This document shows, piece by piece, positions 12,341 through 22,800 of a DNA stretch of 64,000 nt. Both the position numbers and the translations under genes were made by a program. The first letter of the stretch is position 1, and each line of letters starts with the position of its first letter. Under the pieces are notes generated by a model. The model made no database searches, had not been told where the DNA came from, and saw only the letters and a program-made list of their open reading frames with translations. The DNA is taken from NCBI GenBank assembly GCA_965153455.1, contig OZ234494.1, positions 248,001 through 312,000 of the forward strand, in the 5' to 3' direction. Source of the stretch: Sphagnum compactum (Eukaryota > Bryophyta > Sphagnopsida > Sphagnales).

Positions 12341-12412
12341 ACCACCCATGAGGTTTGATCCCTTGACCTTTGGAATGGGGGCAGACACCTTTACCATCAA
12401 ACCACCCCACTT
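12341..12412 (-). repeat. tRNA-derived SINE-like head
   Basis: On the minus strand this segment reads like a tRNA-related polymerase III promoter. The A-box-like TGGTTTGATGG lies about 40 bases before a B-box-like GGATCAAACCTC, which is close to tRNA geometry. The arrangement resembles plant Au-type SINEs. I could not define a 3' tail or target duplications, and it is inside the CACTA-like element, so it may be an old insertion or a captured piece. Confidence 0.4.
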
Positions 12413-12529
12413 GTTGTGATAATACGTTACATTACATTTTATTTATCAAATACTTTATTTTGAACATTACAAAAATATAAACTTTGAAAATTGGCAATCC
12501 TAAGCAATTATAATATATGGCTATTGGTT

Positions 12530-13640
12530 GTTTTTTTATTAGTGCTATTGGTGGTTATTAATGGTTATTGGTACTTATTCTATTTGTGGCTATTAATGTT
12601 TTTTAATGGTTATTCTATTAATAATTATTGGTGGTTATTCTATTAATGGCCATTAGTAGTTATTCTATTGTGGTTATTCTATTAATGACTACTAGTGGCT
12701 ATTTTATTAATAGCTATTCGTGATTAATGTATTAATGGCTATTGGTGGTGATTCTATTAATGGTTATTCGTGGCTATTTTATTAATGTCTATTCGTGATT
12801 AATTTATTGGTGAATATTGGTGCCTACTCTATTAATGGTTATTGGTGGTTAATATATTAATGGTTATTTATGATTAATCTATTAATGGTTATTTATGATT
12901 AATCTATTAATGGCTATTGGTGGCTAATATATTAATGGCTATTGCTGGCTATTCATTAATGGCTATTGGTGGTTATTCTATTAATGGTTATTGGTAGCTA
13001 TTATATTAATAGCTGTTTGTGATTAATGTATTAATGGCTATTGTGATTAATGTATTAATGGCTATTGTGGTTATTTTATTAATGGTTATTCGTGATTAAT
13101 CTATTAATGGCTATTGGTGGCTATTTTATTAATGGTTATTCATGTTTAATCTATTAATGCATATTGGTGACTACTCTATTAATGGCTATTGGTTGCTAAT
13201 CTATTAATGGTTATTTGTGATTAATCTATTAATGGCTATTGGTGGCTATTCTATTAATGGCTATCGGTGGCTATTCTATTAATGGCTATTGGTGGCTATT
13301 CTACTAATGGCTATTGGTGGCTATTCTATTAATGGCTATTGGTGGCTATTCTATTAATGGCTATTGGTGGCTATTTTATTAATGGCTATTGGTGGCTATT
13401 CTATTAATGGCTATTGGTGGCTATTCTATTAATGGCTATTGGTGGCTATTCTATTAATGGTTATTCGTGGCTATTTTATTAATGGTTATTCGTGATTAAT
13501 CTATTAATGGCTATTGGTGGATATTATATTAATGGCTATTGGTGGCTATTCTATTAATGGCTATAAGTGGCTATTTTATTAATGGCTATTGGTGGTTATT
13601 TTATTGGTGGTTACTGACGGCTATTTTATTATGGTTATTA
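12530..13640. repeat. 25-bp minisatellite
   Basis: This is a tandem array of a 25-bp unit (aatggctattggtggctatt plus ctatt). It is nearly perfect at about 13,230-13,450 and increasingly degenerate toward both sides, with variants such as gtgattaat replacing part of the unit. The array forms the core of the CACTA-like element. Confidence 0.9.
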
Positions 13641-14395
13641 ATGGTTATTGTATTATAAATTATTGTTGGTTATTATGTTATATTACAACTATTGGTGATT
13701 ATTGTATTATAAATTATTGTTTGATATTTTACGTTATAATATCATAGGCTATTGGTAGTTATTATATTGTAGGATATTTAAAATTATTTTTCATAGGTTA
13801 TTATTTTCTATTTCAAGTTATTTTTACCTTAGGCCATTATATTCTGTTTTAGATTATTTTAAAGTTATTATGCTTAAGATAAAGTCATTTATAATAACAT
13901 TAAGTAGAATGACCTTGAATAATTTAAAGTATAACTTGAAATAACATACATTAATTTAAAATAAATAACCTAAGGTATAGCCTAAAGTTAGTTGAATAAT
14001 TTAATTTTAAATAATTTAAAAGCTTATAATAAACTAGTTAAGATACTTTAAGGTAAAATAACATATAATAATTTAGGGTACAATAATTTATAATAGCCTA
14101 TAATAACATAAAATATAAGTTAGAATAACTAAAGTCGCTTAAAATAATATAAGGTATATCATAAAGTAACATAGATATAATATTTTTAAAAACATAGAAA
14201 TAAACCTATTTGCTATAGTAAATTGTAATAGTGAATTATGTTAACTAGAAATGAAACATGATGTCTACATAGTGATATTATAATGAAATAACTTTCACTA
14301 GGTGAAATCAGTAAAATGCAATGAAGTTATTTCACTTTTAAGGTCCCATAGTGATTTAAGCTAGTAAACTACACCCCTCTTTGGTAGTAGTGACA

Positions 14396-16282
14396 GTTAT
14401 GTTCCCTACAAACACTAAGTGAAGTTGTGACATTCTGCAAAACCAGCTAGTTGTGGGTATTTGAAGATCTTCAGTTCTTAATAGCCAGTAGTTTCAGAAT
14501 TTGGTTTTTCTAGTAGTTGGAGGAGGCAATTCATATATAACATGATTAAAGTTTAAGTTATGTGGATTTACAAATTAACTAATATTTTGTGGTTACGTGC
14601 AGCAAAATTAAAAACCCTCCCAACACTAAGTAGAACCTTGGAAAATCTCCTTGAGCTGAAAGCTGGCACTGGCACAAATTTTGTAAAGATGTGAAAATGA
14701 GCTAAAACAATGTTGATTGAACGTGAGTGTGACATTTTTGAACTACAATTACAACATTAGTCTTAAAATGAACCTAATGTGCTTGTGGTTAAGGAATTTG
14801 GGAAGCTCCTATTTACACACTGAAATGGCTTAGTCTCAGATTCCAGGAGAAATTCAAAAGGATTCAAGGATGGCAAGTTCTAATATTCAAGACTTGATGG
14901 GAGATGAAGGAGCTTGTATGTCTACACTAAATGGTAGAGCCCAAGTAGTCTGACAAGCTCTGGAGAGATGTGCAAGAGTGACTGAAGTGGACCAAGTGGA
15001 GGATGACACTACATTTGTTGGTTGCCCAATTTCAACAATTGTCTCTGTCAAAAAGAAAGCTCTTCCTTAGGTGATAGAAATTTGCCTTTTGTGTTGAGTT
15101 TGCACGTTCCTCATAGAAACTATGTGCTTGTGTTGAGATGACACCCTTTTCATTTACATGTATGTGCTGAAATGAATCACTCCTGAAAATGAATTGAAAA
15201 TTTAGGTCAACACTGCCTATGGAGATTGCTAGTGCAACTTATGGTCATGCAACAAGAAACTATGCAACTGGCAATTTTCATGAAGCTCCTTTGGACCCAA
15301 ATTGTATGTTTCCTCACAACATCTGTGAACATTCAAGCTCATGAATTGGCAATTACCATTAGATTTTTGCATATGGCTCACCTTGTCGCACTGCCAGATT
15401 GGAAGCTAATCTCAACAGCCCCTTCCATGTGGCTAGCTCGAGCAGTAGCTCTAGCAGCATTGTCACAATACCAGAATGAAGTCATTAGAGAATTAACACT
15501 CAGGCCTTCTCAAGGAGAGAGAAGTCTGAAAGGAAAAATCTATGAGGCAGACAGGACACCCCCAAGACATATGGCTAGCAAAGCTCCTTGGGCCAAGTTT
15601 GAGTTATTCCTTGATGGTAAGGTGTCACAATTTAAGATATCCAAAACTGTTTCCATGCTCTTCGAAGGCTGTACTTAATCACATGTACACCATACAGGCC
15701 ATTTTTATTGCTGCCAATGGAGGATGTACGAAGATAATAAGTAAAAATCGTGGGAATAACATCAACTTATAATTCCAATGGTGCATGACCATTGAACCTA
15801 CAAAATCATACAAAGCCATTGCACAATAAGCCATGTATTGATTCTAATGTATTTCTTCTTATTTTAATTGTGGAAACATGTGCGATATCATGACAAGTTT
15901 CATCATTACCATTTGTGCAACAAATTACAAACCAGGTATAAAGTTTGATTGACTCCCAGATATTTTAGGAGACATGAAAATCCTGGGTATCTATCTAGAG
16001 TTTCAAATATTCCTCAGTAATGGCTGGATTCTTACATAAAAAGAGACCCGAATTCTCTCTTTGACTCTCTAGAAGAATGTAGTAAGTATTGTTACATTGC
16101 CCTTAGAGCACTGGCCCGACGTCAGACTGTTGAGAGCCTTGCATGTAAGCTAAGGACCACGAACAGGGCAATTCTGGAAATGCAAGCCCCTCATGAGGTA
16201 GGACCTGAACCCACAACACAGCTGCCCCTGAAGTCCTTACCCAGTGTAAAGAAATGGTAGAATTTTTTTGACATATAGGGAC
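14396..16282. other. Unassigned region with weak coding-like frames
   Basis: No gene can be supported. A frame at 15,226-15,678 (150 codons, plus) overlaps a second open frame near 15,200-15,335 that reads YGHATRNYATGNFHEAPLDP. Neither matches a family I know, and the composition is weakly protein-like. Copy B lacks this sequence. Confidence 0.4.
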
Positions 16283-17224
16283 AGCTGTCATCATTTGTTT
16301 GAGAAAAGAGGGGGCACCTTGCACAGAAAGTAAGAACCAAAAGAACAGGGGTGGTTTTGGGAATGACGGTACCATGCAAGGTAGGAATCCAGCACAATAA
16401 CCAGTTAGAACTTCAACAGACTAGCTGCGATTCATTTGAGTGTAGAGGAGATGACATACCTTACACTTTAGGTTCCTCAAAACAAGTAACCTTAAGCGAG
16501 GAACCTTACAAGGTGCCATCCTCTGTTGAGACAGAAATTATACTGAGGGTAAGGCACCCTCCACATATAGGTAATGGAAAATCCTCCCCATTCCTAGCAA
16601 AATTGAATGAAACCAATCAATAACTGCATAGGAGGCACAACCTTATGAAACAAAGCAAAACCTTTTCTTTACAGAACCCCAAAAAAAAAATCCCACTTCA
16701 AGACAATCACAGATTCCCAGAATCATGCACCAGATTACTAAAGCAAAGGAAGAAGCTCTGGAAAGTAAATGGGCGGGATGTCAGCAAATCCACAACGTAG
16801 AGACGATATACATTACAAATCCATGAGATAACAAAGCTGGGATATATAGAAGGACCATTTTCACTGCTCCTGATTCTTCAAACAATACACCACACCAGCA
16901 ATTGTTGGAAGTAAGAAATAGTTATTGCAACTCTGGAACAGAGGTGACAGTGAAACACTTTTGGGTTGGCACCATTTCACTGTCGCCTCTGTTCCATTCC
17001 CATACCTCCCTAAACACCTATGTTACCTGCACATGGAAAACCTCGCACTTGGTGAAGCTACAACATTTAGTCTTGTCTCGCAACCTTGGGCTATTCCCAA
17101 CCTCTAGATGGGTGGAACTAAAATACACTACGGATTTCTGAATGGTCCAAGGCCTTGTCGCTTGAGATTATCATCTTTCATCTTCCGGACTAATCGTAGA
17201 CTTGTCTAGTTTAAAAACTTAATG
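16283..17224. repeat. Segmental duplication, copy A, middle part
   Basis: This matches 56,460-57,452 in order and orientation. Copy B has about 40 extra bases near 56,578-56,620. At 17,224 the match is interrupted by the insertion that carries the copia element, and resumes at 22,801. Confidence 0.9.
16935..16995. repeat. 21-bp perfect-stem hairpin
   Basis: The arms 16,935-16,955 and 16,975-16,995 are inverted repeats starting GGAACAGAGG. They pair over 21 positions with a single G-T type pair and enclose a 19-base loop. The same structure exists at 57,163-57,223 in copy B. There is no gene around it. Confidence 0.75.
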
Positions 17225-17260
17225 CACCGATGCTGATGCCTCGAGGCCCTTCCTCAAACT

Positions 17261-17470
17261 TAAAAAGATTGGGGGGGAGAGCTTGAGCTTTTGCAAAACA
17301 CACACACACCAAGAAGGCAACAAGTCTTGCAAAAAAATAGTGGCGAAGATCCATCGTGCGCGCATCAGTCGATGTGAATGTAGAACGGTCACTAAGCGCG
17401 CGAGTCAATGTAGAACGATCACTGACGAACATCATGAGTGTCAGCTCTAGTTAAGCTTGACATCTCAACA
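17261..17470 (-). repeat. copia 3' LTR
   Basis: This 210-bp LTR is preceded on the coding strand by the polypurine tract. Aligned by eye to the other LTR it shows 14 differences and no gaps; 12 are transitions. Confidence 0.95.
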
Positions 17471-20400
17471 CTCCCCCTCAAGTTCAATTCCAAGTCCATC
17501 ACTCCAAGCATGCTGCGGAATCGGCAATGCTTCTCAGCTCCCAAGACCTTAGTGAAGATGTCAGCAACCTGATCCTCTGTGCTGACATAAATAAGATCAA
17601 TCTCACCTGCCAAGACCTTCTCCCTGATGAAGTGATAATGAACCTCAATGTGTTTCGTCCGTGCATGAAACACTGGGTTCTTAGCCAACTGAATACTGCT
17701 AAGGTTATCACAATATATGACAACCTGTCTGTCCACATGCAGCCCCAAATCTCCAAGTAGCTTGCGGAGCCAAGCTACCTCACATGCTGCCATCGCAGCA
17801 CCCTTGTACTCTGCCTCTGTGCTCGACAAGGCAACTATCGGCTGCTTCTTGCTACTCCACGTAACAGCAGCACTCCCAAAAGAGAACATAAAACCGCTAG
17901 TAGATCTCATGTCTGAGATGTTACCAGCCCAATCAGCATCTATGTATCCATGCACCTGCAACTCTATGCTAGCCTCATAAAAGAGACCATAATTTGTTGT
18001 GGCACTCACATAGCGTAATGTGTGCCTCACACCATCCAAATGTGGCTTCCGAGGAACCTGCATAAACTGGCTCTCCAACCCAACTGTGTAGTTTAAGTCC
18101 GGCCTGGTGATTGTCATGTAGATAAGACTGCCCACTATCTTCTTGTACATAGTGGCATCCTCTAAAACCTCACCTGCATCTGCACTCAGCTTGCCATTCT
18201 GATTCAGTGGTACAGAAATGGGCTTACAACCAACCATACCATATTTGAACAGCATGTCCAATGCATACTGTCGCTGTAACAACCATATACCCTCAGGCGT
18301 CCTGATGACCTCAATGCCTAGGAAGAATTTGAGCTCACTCAAATCCTTCATGTCAAACTTCTGCTTAAGGAGACTTTTTACATGCTCAACTTCCTTCTCA
18401 TTGTCACCCCCAACAATTAAATCATCCACATAGATAGTGATGACCACAATACCTTCATCACTCTTATGCACATAGAGTGAATGATCTGCATTTGACATAC
18501 GAAAGCCAATGGTGACAAGATACTCTGCAATTTTGTCATGCCATGCTCTCGGTGCCTGTTTAAGTCCATACAAGGCTTTACGTAGCTTGCACACATAATT
18601 TGGGTGACTCATATCCTCATATCCAAATGGTTGGTCCAAATACACCTCTTCTTGCAACTCGCCATGCAAGAAGGCATTCTTTACATCCATTTGATGTAAC
18701 ACCCAACCTCTTGATGCAGCCACTGCAATCACAGCTTTCACTGTTGCCAGCTTTGCAACAGGAGCAAATGTCTCCTCATAATCAATGCCATGTGTCTGGG
18801 CATATCCTTTGGCTACTAATCTAACCTTATACCTGCTTATGCTTCCATCCGAGTTGTGCTTCACTTTGTACACCCACTTACATCCAATAGCCTTTTTCCC
18901 TTCAGGCAAAGGCACCAACTCCCATGTCCTGTTTGCATCCAATGCAGCCATCTCCTCATCCATGACTTTCTCCCAAAGTGCATGCCCAATGGCATCTTCA
19001 AAACAAATGGGTTCAACATCCTGCACAACCTTTGCCATATATGCATAATGGCGAGCTACATAACCATCATGTATCAATTTCTGGACTGGTCGTCTTTCCC
19101 TGGTAGACCTGCGTGGACCTGGATCTGTCCGTGGTGTCCTATTTGCTGCATTAGCTCTTTCCACACCAGGTGTCCTGATAGCTGGAATCCAAAACTCCTC
19201 ATCAAGGCTCTGCTCAAAGCCACTAGACTCTCCATCTACATGTGAATATCTTGCAGAAATGTCAGGCATACTAAGGGCTTCACCAACCTTCTCTTTTCCT
19301 TTATATGATGCATCACTTGTATTTGTAGGATTGCTATTATGACGCAGCCTACCACTCCATGGTCTATTAGTAGACCCACTAGAAGGGGACTCTCGTGGTC
19401 CACTCAATGTTTGTGATTGCTGACCTGCATTCTTTGCAACCACATGCTCGTCTGCATCAGCCCCAATAGTGTCTTTTACATCAGCATACCAGCTGCTCAT
19501 TTCATCAAACACAACATCCGTGCTCACCCTCATTTCACGTGTGATAAGGTTATAACATCTGTACCCTTTCTGCTCAAGTGAGTATCCAATGAAAATACAT
19601 TTTTCAGCCTTCGGATCCAATTTAGTTCGTAGCTCATCTGGTACATGTACATATGCAATGCACCCAAACACTTTCAAGTGTGACAAATTTGGTTTTCTGC
19701 CACTGTACTTCTCCTCTGGAGTCATACCATGCACTGCTGCTGTGGGGGTCCTGTTCATGATGTAAACTGCAGTCGCAACTGCTTCAGCCCAATAATGATG
19801 TGGCATGTTCTTGTCAGCCATTAATGCACGAGCAACCTCTGCAATGTGCCTGTTCTTTCTCTCAGCAACTTCATTTTGCTGCGGAGTATACCTGCATGTA
19901 AATTGCCTCTGAATTCCATGCATTTTCAGATATGTAATAAACTCATTGGAGAAATATTCTCCCCTTCCATCTGACCTTAGGCATTTAACTTGCAACCCTG
20001 TTTGCTTTTCAGCCAACATTCTGAAATTTTGAAAGTGAGTAAACACTTCACTTTTTTCCTTCATGAAGTACACCCACACTTTCCTTGTGTGGTCATCAAT
20101 GAATGATACATAGTAGCGACATCCTCCCATTGACGTCGTCTTGGTTGGCCCCCATACATCTGAATGCACTACATCAAGTGTTCTCTTACTTACATTCTTG
20201 TCATGCGGAAACACATTCCTCGTTTGCTTCCCAAATTGACATGCTTCACATATCTTATGCATTCCATCCACCTTAAACTTTGGCAAACCAGTGACAATTT
20301 CTGAATTCTGCATAGACTTCAATCGTTGCTCATTTACATGACCGATACGCTTATGCCATATGTCCATATCAGCCACAACTCCTGCACCTTGTGCAAACAT

Positions 20401-20532
20401 AGCAGCTTCCACCTCAGGCATGCTTACATCCAAAGTAAACATTCTGCCCACTCTTTTACCCTTAGCAACTAAACGACATTTGTCCTTGAAGTCTTCGACA
20501 TAGCAGCCATCAGGGTTGAACTGAACTTGCAA
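17419..20532 (-). pseudogene. copia pol: integrase, reverse transcriptase, RNase H
   Basis: A 1,037-codon open frame that is the downstream part of the copia polyprotein. In order it carries the GAG-pre-integrase HxxC-type zinc region (HKRIGHVN and CEACQFGK, about residues 59-102); the integrase core with catalytic D in HSDVWGP, D in LRSDGRGEY and E in QQNEVAERKNR; the reverse transcriptase starting near FAPVAKLATVKA with the active-site box YVDD; and RNase H with DADWAG and STEAEYKG. The frame runs through the polypurine tract into the LTR before stopping. It follows the gag-protease frame in the same reading frame after a single TAG (20,536-20,538), at a place where the family has a sense codon. 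It therefore has no proper start of its own and is scored as part of a broken polyprotein. Confidence 0.92.
17471..17480 (-). other. copia polypurine tract
   Basis: On the minus strand TGAGGGGGAG directly abuts the start of the 3' LTR, the position from which plus-strand DNA synthesis is primed in LTR retrotransposons. Confidence 0.8.
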
Positions 20533-20535
20533 GCC

Positions 20536-21848
20536 CTACTCAATCATTTGCCCAACAGAAACCAAGTTCTTTGTGATATTGGGCACATGAAGTACATCAG
20601 ACAAATACTTTATCTTGCCATCTTGCATAGCTAATGGCACATTCTCGATATGAGCAATGGGATGGGCTGTGTCATCTCCCGTCTCTACATAACCTGGTTT
20701 TTCCAGATTTTTGACATCCCTAAACCACTCACCATGATAGGTCATGTGGTTAGAGGCTCCTGAATCCACATACCATACATTATCAACATTTGTGGATACA
20801 TTTGCAGCCACTGTATTTAGCATGTGCTGCACAACAAATAGATGCTCATACCTATCTTCAGCCTGCTTGCTTGAGGATGCATAATTATTCTGCTGCAGTC
20901 TTCCATTCCTCATGTCACTTTCCTTCTTTCTACATTCTCTGGCCCAATGGCCTGGTTTGCCACAATAATGACAGTCTCTAGAATCTGATCCAGATTGTTG
21001 TCTGTTCCAATTGCCACGTCTTCTTTGCCCCCCCCCTGCCTTGAGACTGGCCTCTTCCACCACCTCTGTATGACTGTTGTTGCTGTGAGTCATTTGACTG
21101 TCGCTATCCAAAATTCTGATTTCCAAAACGGCCACCACCTTGGCCTTGACCACGACCTCTTCCTCTGCCTCTACCTGTAGTTGAGTAGAAGGCTTGCTGC
21201 TCTACATTGTTCTTGTTTTGTGTAGAACAGTCTTCATTTAAAGTTTTCTCTTCTACAATCAACATTGAAACAAGATCTCGAAAGTTGAAAACATTCTCCT
21301 TGACAATTATGGATGTCTTGAAAGGTTTCTATTCCTTTCCAAGTCCATTTAGACAAACGTTGACCAAATCATCATCATCCACAGGTACATTAATAGATGC
21401 AAGGGATTCAACAATACCCTTGATCTTCAATGAATACTCATTGATAGACATGTTCTTCTTCTCCACAGTGTGCAGCTCTTGTTTTAGCTGCAGCTTCCTT
21501 GCCTTTGTATTTGTCTGGAACATTTGCACCAAGTTCTGCCATGCTTCTGCTGGAGTGTGAGCATCCTGTATGTGCCCAATCATAGTGTCTGTAACACTAA
21601 CAGACAACCAATACATGACCTTGCAACCAATACATGACCTTGCGTGCACCCTGGTTCCAATCCTTGAATGCCTTTATCTCTACTGCAGTGGCATTCTCCT
21701 CGGGCAACTCTGGAGGGTTTTCATTCTCACCTTCCACATAGTCCCAAAATCCTTTTCCCATAAGGAAATTGGTCATCCTGAACTTTCAAGAATGGAAGTT
21801 GTTCTTGTCAAGCTTTTCATTAACAATTTGATTGATTCCGTTTGACAT
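20536..21848 (-). pseudogene. copia gag and protease, several breaks
   Basis: The gag start is the ATG at 21,848 (minus). Reading downstream, a TGA replaces an expected Trp near 21,790. A 19-bp direct duplication (ccaatacatgaccttgc, about 21,608-21,645) then shifts the frame, after which the UBN2-type gag region runs at 21,649-21,329. A further stop and a frame change occur around a run of G residues near 21,035, and then comes the zinc knuckle CHYCGKPGHWARECRKKE (CCHC type, nucleic-acid binding). The aspartic protease motif WYVDSGASNHM lies near 20,760. The frame ends at the TAG at 20,536-20,538. Gag would form the virus-like particle and the protease would cut the polyprotein; this copy cannot make either from one frame. 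Confidence 0.85.
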
Positions 21849-21924
21849 CTTGTTCGAATAGCACACGAACGCCTGCTGACTCAAACCAAAGGTCGAGATG
21901 ATGCAGAAATGTAGTTTCAACCCC

Positions 21925-22172
21925 AAAATTCCGTCCAAAGACAATATACAATCCCTGTAGCTTCGTCTTGGCGAAGACGGCTCCTCGATCCGATGTCGTT
22001 TGCCGGTGCCTCCCGAAGAGCTTCAACACGGGTGTAGTGGTGAACACGAAAATTCCGTCCAAAAGACAATATACAATCCCTGTAGCTTCGTCTTGGCGAA
22101 GACGGCTCCTCGATCCGATGTCGTTTGCCGGTGCCTCTCGAAGAGCTTCGACACGGGTGTAGTGGTGAATAC
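21925..22172 (-). repeat. 124-bp tandem duplication in the copia leader
   Basis: Two copies (21,925-22,048 and 22,049-22,172) lie between the primer-binding site and the gag start, with only a few differences. They lie in the untranslated leader, where retrotransposons often carry packaging or dimerisation signals. Confidence 0.85.
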
Positions 22173-22257
22173 GAAGGGGGAAGAGATGATAACCTCTCGC
22201 TGCCGTACCGCCTCCTTTGCTTCTTGTGCTTGCTGCTCAGCCCTTAGCCTGTACCAA

Positions 22258-22269
22258 GCTCTGATACCA
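22258..22269 (-). other. copia primer-binding site
   Basis: On the minus strand TGGTATCAGAGC directly follows the 5' LTR. This is the classic copia binding site complementary to the 3' part of initiator tRNA-Met. Confidence 0.9.
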
Positions 22270-22479
22270 TGAAAAGATTGGGGGGGAGAGCTTGAGCTCT
22301 TGCAAAACACACACACACCAAGAAGGCAACAAGTCCTGCAAAAAAATAGTGGCGAAGATCCGTCGCGCGCGCGTCAGTCGATGTGGATGTAGAACGGTCA
22401 CTAAGCGCGCCAGTTGATGTAGAACGGTCACTGACGCACATCATGAGTGTTAGCTCTAGTTGAGCTTGACATCTCAACA
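22270..22479 (-). repeat. copia 5' LTR
   Basis: This 210-bp LTR lies upstream of the primer-binding site. Its GC-rich stretch near 22,362-22,375 keeps more CpG than the 3' LTR, whose differences are mostly C-to-T or G-to-A. Confidence 0.95.
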
Positions 22480-22800
22480 AAACCCTCGCTAACCAGCACT
22501 TATGCAGCTTATGAGTCTGTCAAACTGGGAGTCAAACCCAACTCAACACTTAGACTCATAAACCAAACCACCACGGGGCTGCCCCATGATGGTCCGGACT
22601 TGGGCCCCAACTAGACGAGTCCTCCTACTTGACGGTCCACCTAGAAGGGCATGTCACTAACCCTCTCACAGATACATCCACAAGTTTGAGCTTTATAAGC
22701 CACTTACAGTGGCAAATTCCCTATACCACATTGTGAAAAACAAGTTACAGGTTGTGAGAGTGAAGGAAAAGCTCAAAGAAAATGACTTGGAGATACAAAG

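Larger units (their letters stand above)
11907..14392. mobile_element. CACTA-like non-autonomous DNA transposon
   Basis: The left end starts CATTACTAGGAAATG and the reverse complement of the right end starts CACTACTACCAAAGA, an imperfect terminal inverted repeat that resembles plant CACTA (EnSpm) ends. The flanks carry the same 3-bp target duplication, ACA (11,904-11,906 and 14,393-14,395), as expected for that superfamily. A subterminal motif, TTTCACTAGGTGAAAT, itself nearly palindromic, recurs near both ends (about 11,971 and 14,293), and short CACTA-containing motifs cluster at both ends. No transposase frame is present. The interior is AT-rich and holds a minisatellite and a SINE-like tRNA head. 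The 2,486-bp length fits a deleted, non-autonomous copy. Confidence 0.7.
17261..22479 (-). mobile_element. Ty1/copia LTR retrotransposon, nearly complete, degenerate
   Basis: A full-length element of 5,219 bp lies on the minus strand. Two 210-bp LTRs (17,261-17,470 and 22,270-22,479) start TGTTGAGATG and end CA on the right-hand copy; the left copy ends TA by one transition. The flanks AAACT (17,256-17,260) and AAACC (22,480-22,484) are a 5-bp target duplication with one mismatch. The primer-binding site and polypurine tract lie directly against the LTRs. Domain order is gag, protease, integrase, reverse transcriptase, RNase H, which defines the copia superfamily. Point stops and frameshifts in gag and one nonsense codon in pol indicate the copy is not autonomous. 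Confidence 0.95.
17225..22800. mobile_element. Insertion present only in copy A, host of the copia element
   Basis: Copy B runs uninterrupted from 57,452 to 57,453 where copy A has this block. Without the nested copia element about 352 bp remain (17,225-17,260 and 22,480-22,800 minus one target copy). That remainder contains a 9-bp inverted repeat (tatgagtct and agactcata, about 22,510-22,560) and, on the minus strand, a B-box-like GGGTTTGACTCCC (22,527-22,539). It could therefore be a SINE-like or other short element. I found no clear target duplication for this outer insertion. Confidence 0.6.

Noticed and set aside
15226-15678. 150-codon open frame in copy A
   Set aside because: No recognisable family, no counterpart in copy B and a competing open frame in the same place; insufficient support for a gene.
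22510-22575. Second SINE head beside the copia element
   Set aside because: The B-box match is good, but the A box is too close and poorly matched, and a short inverted repeat explains part of the pattern; kept only as a remark.
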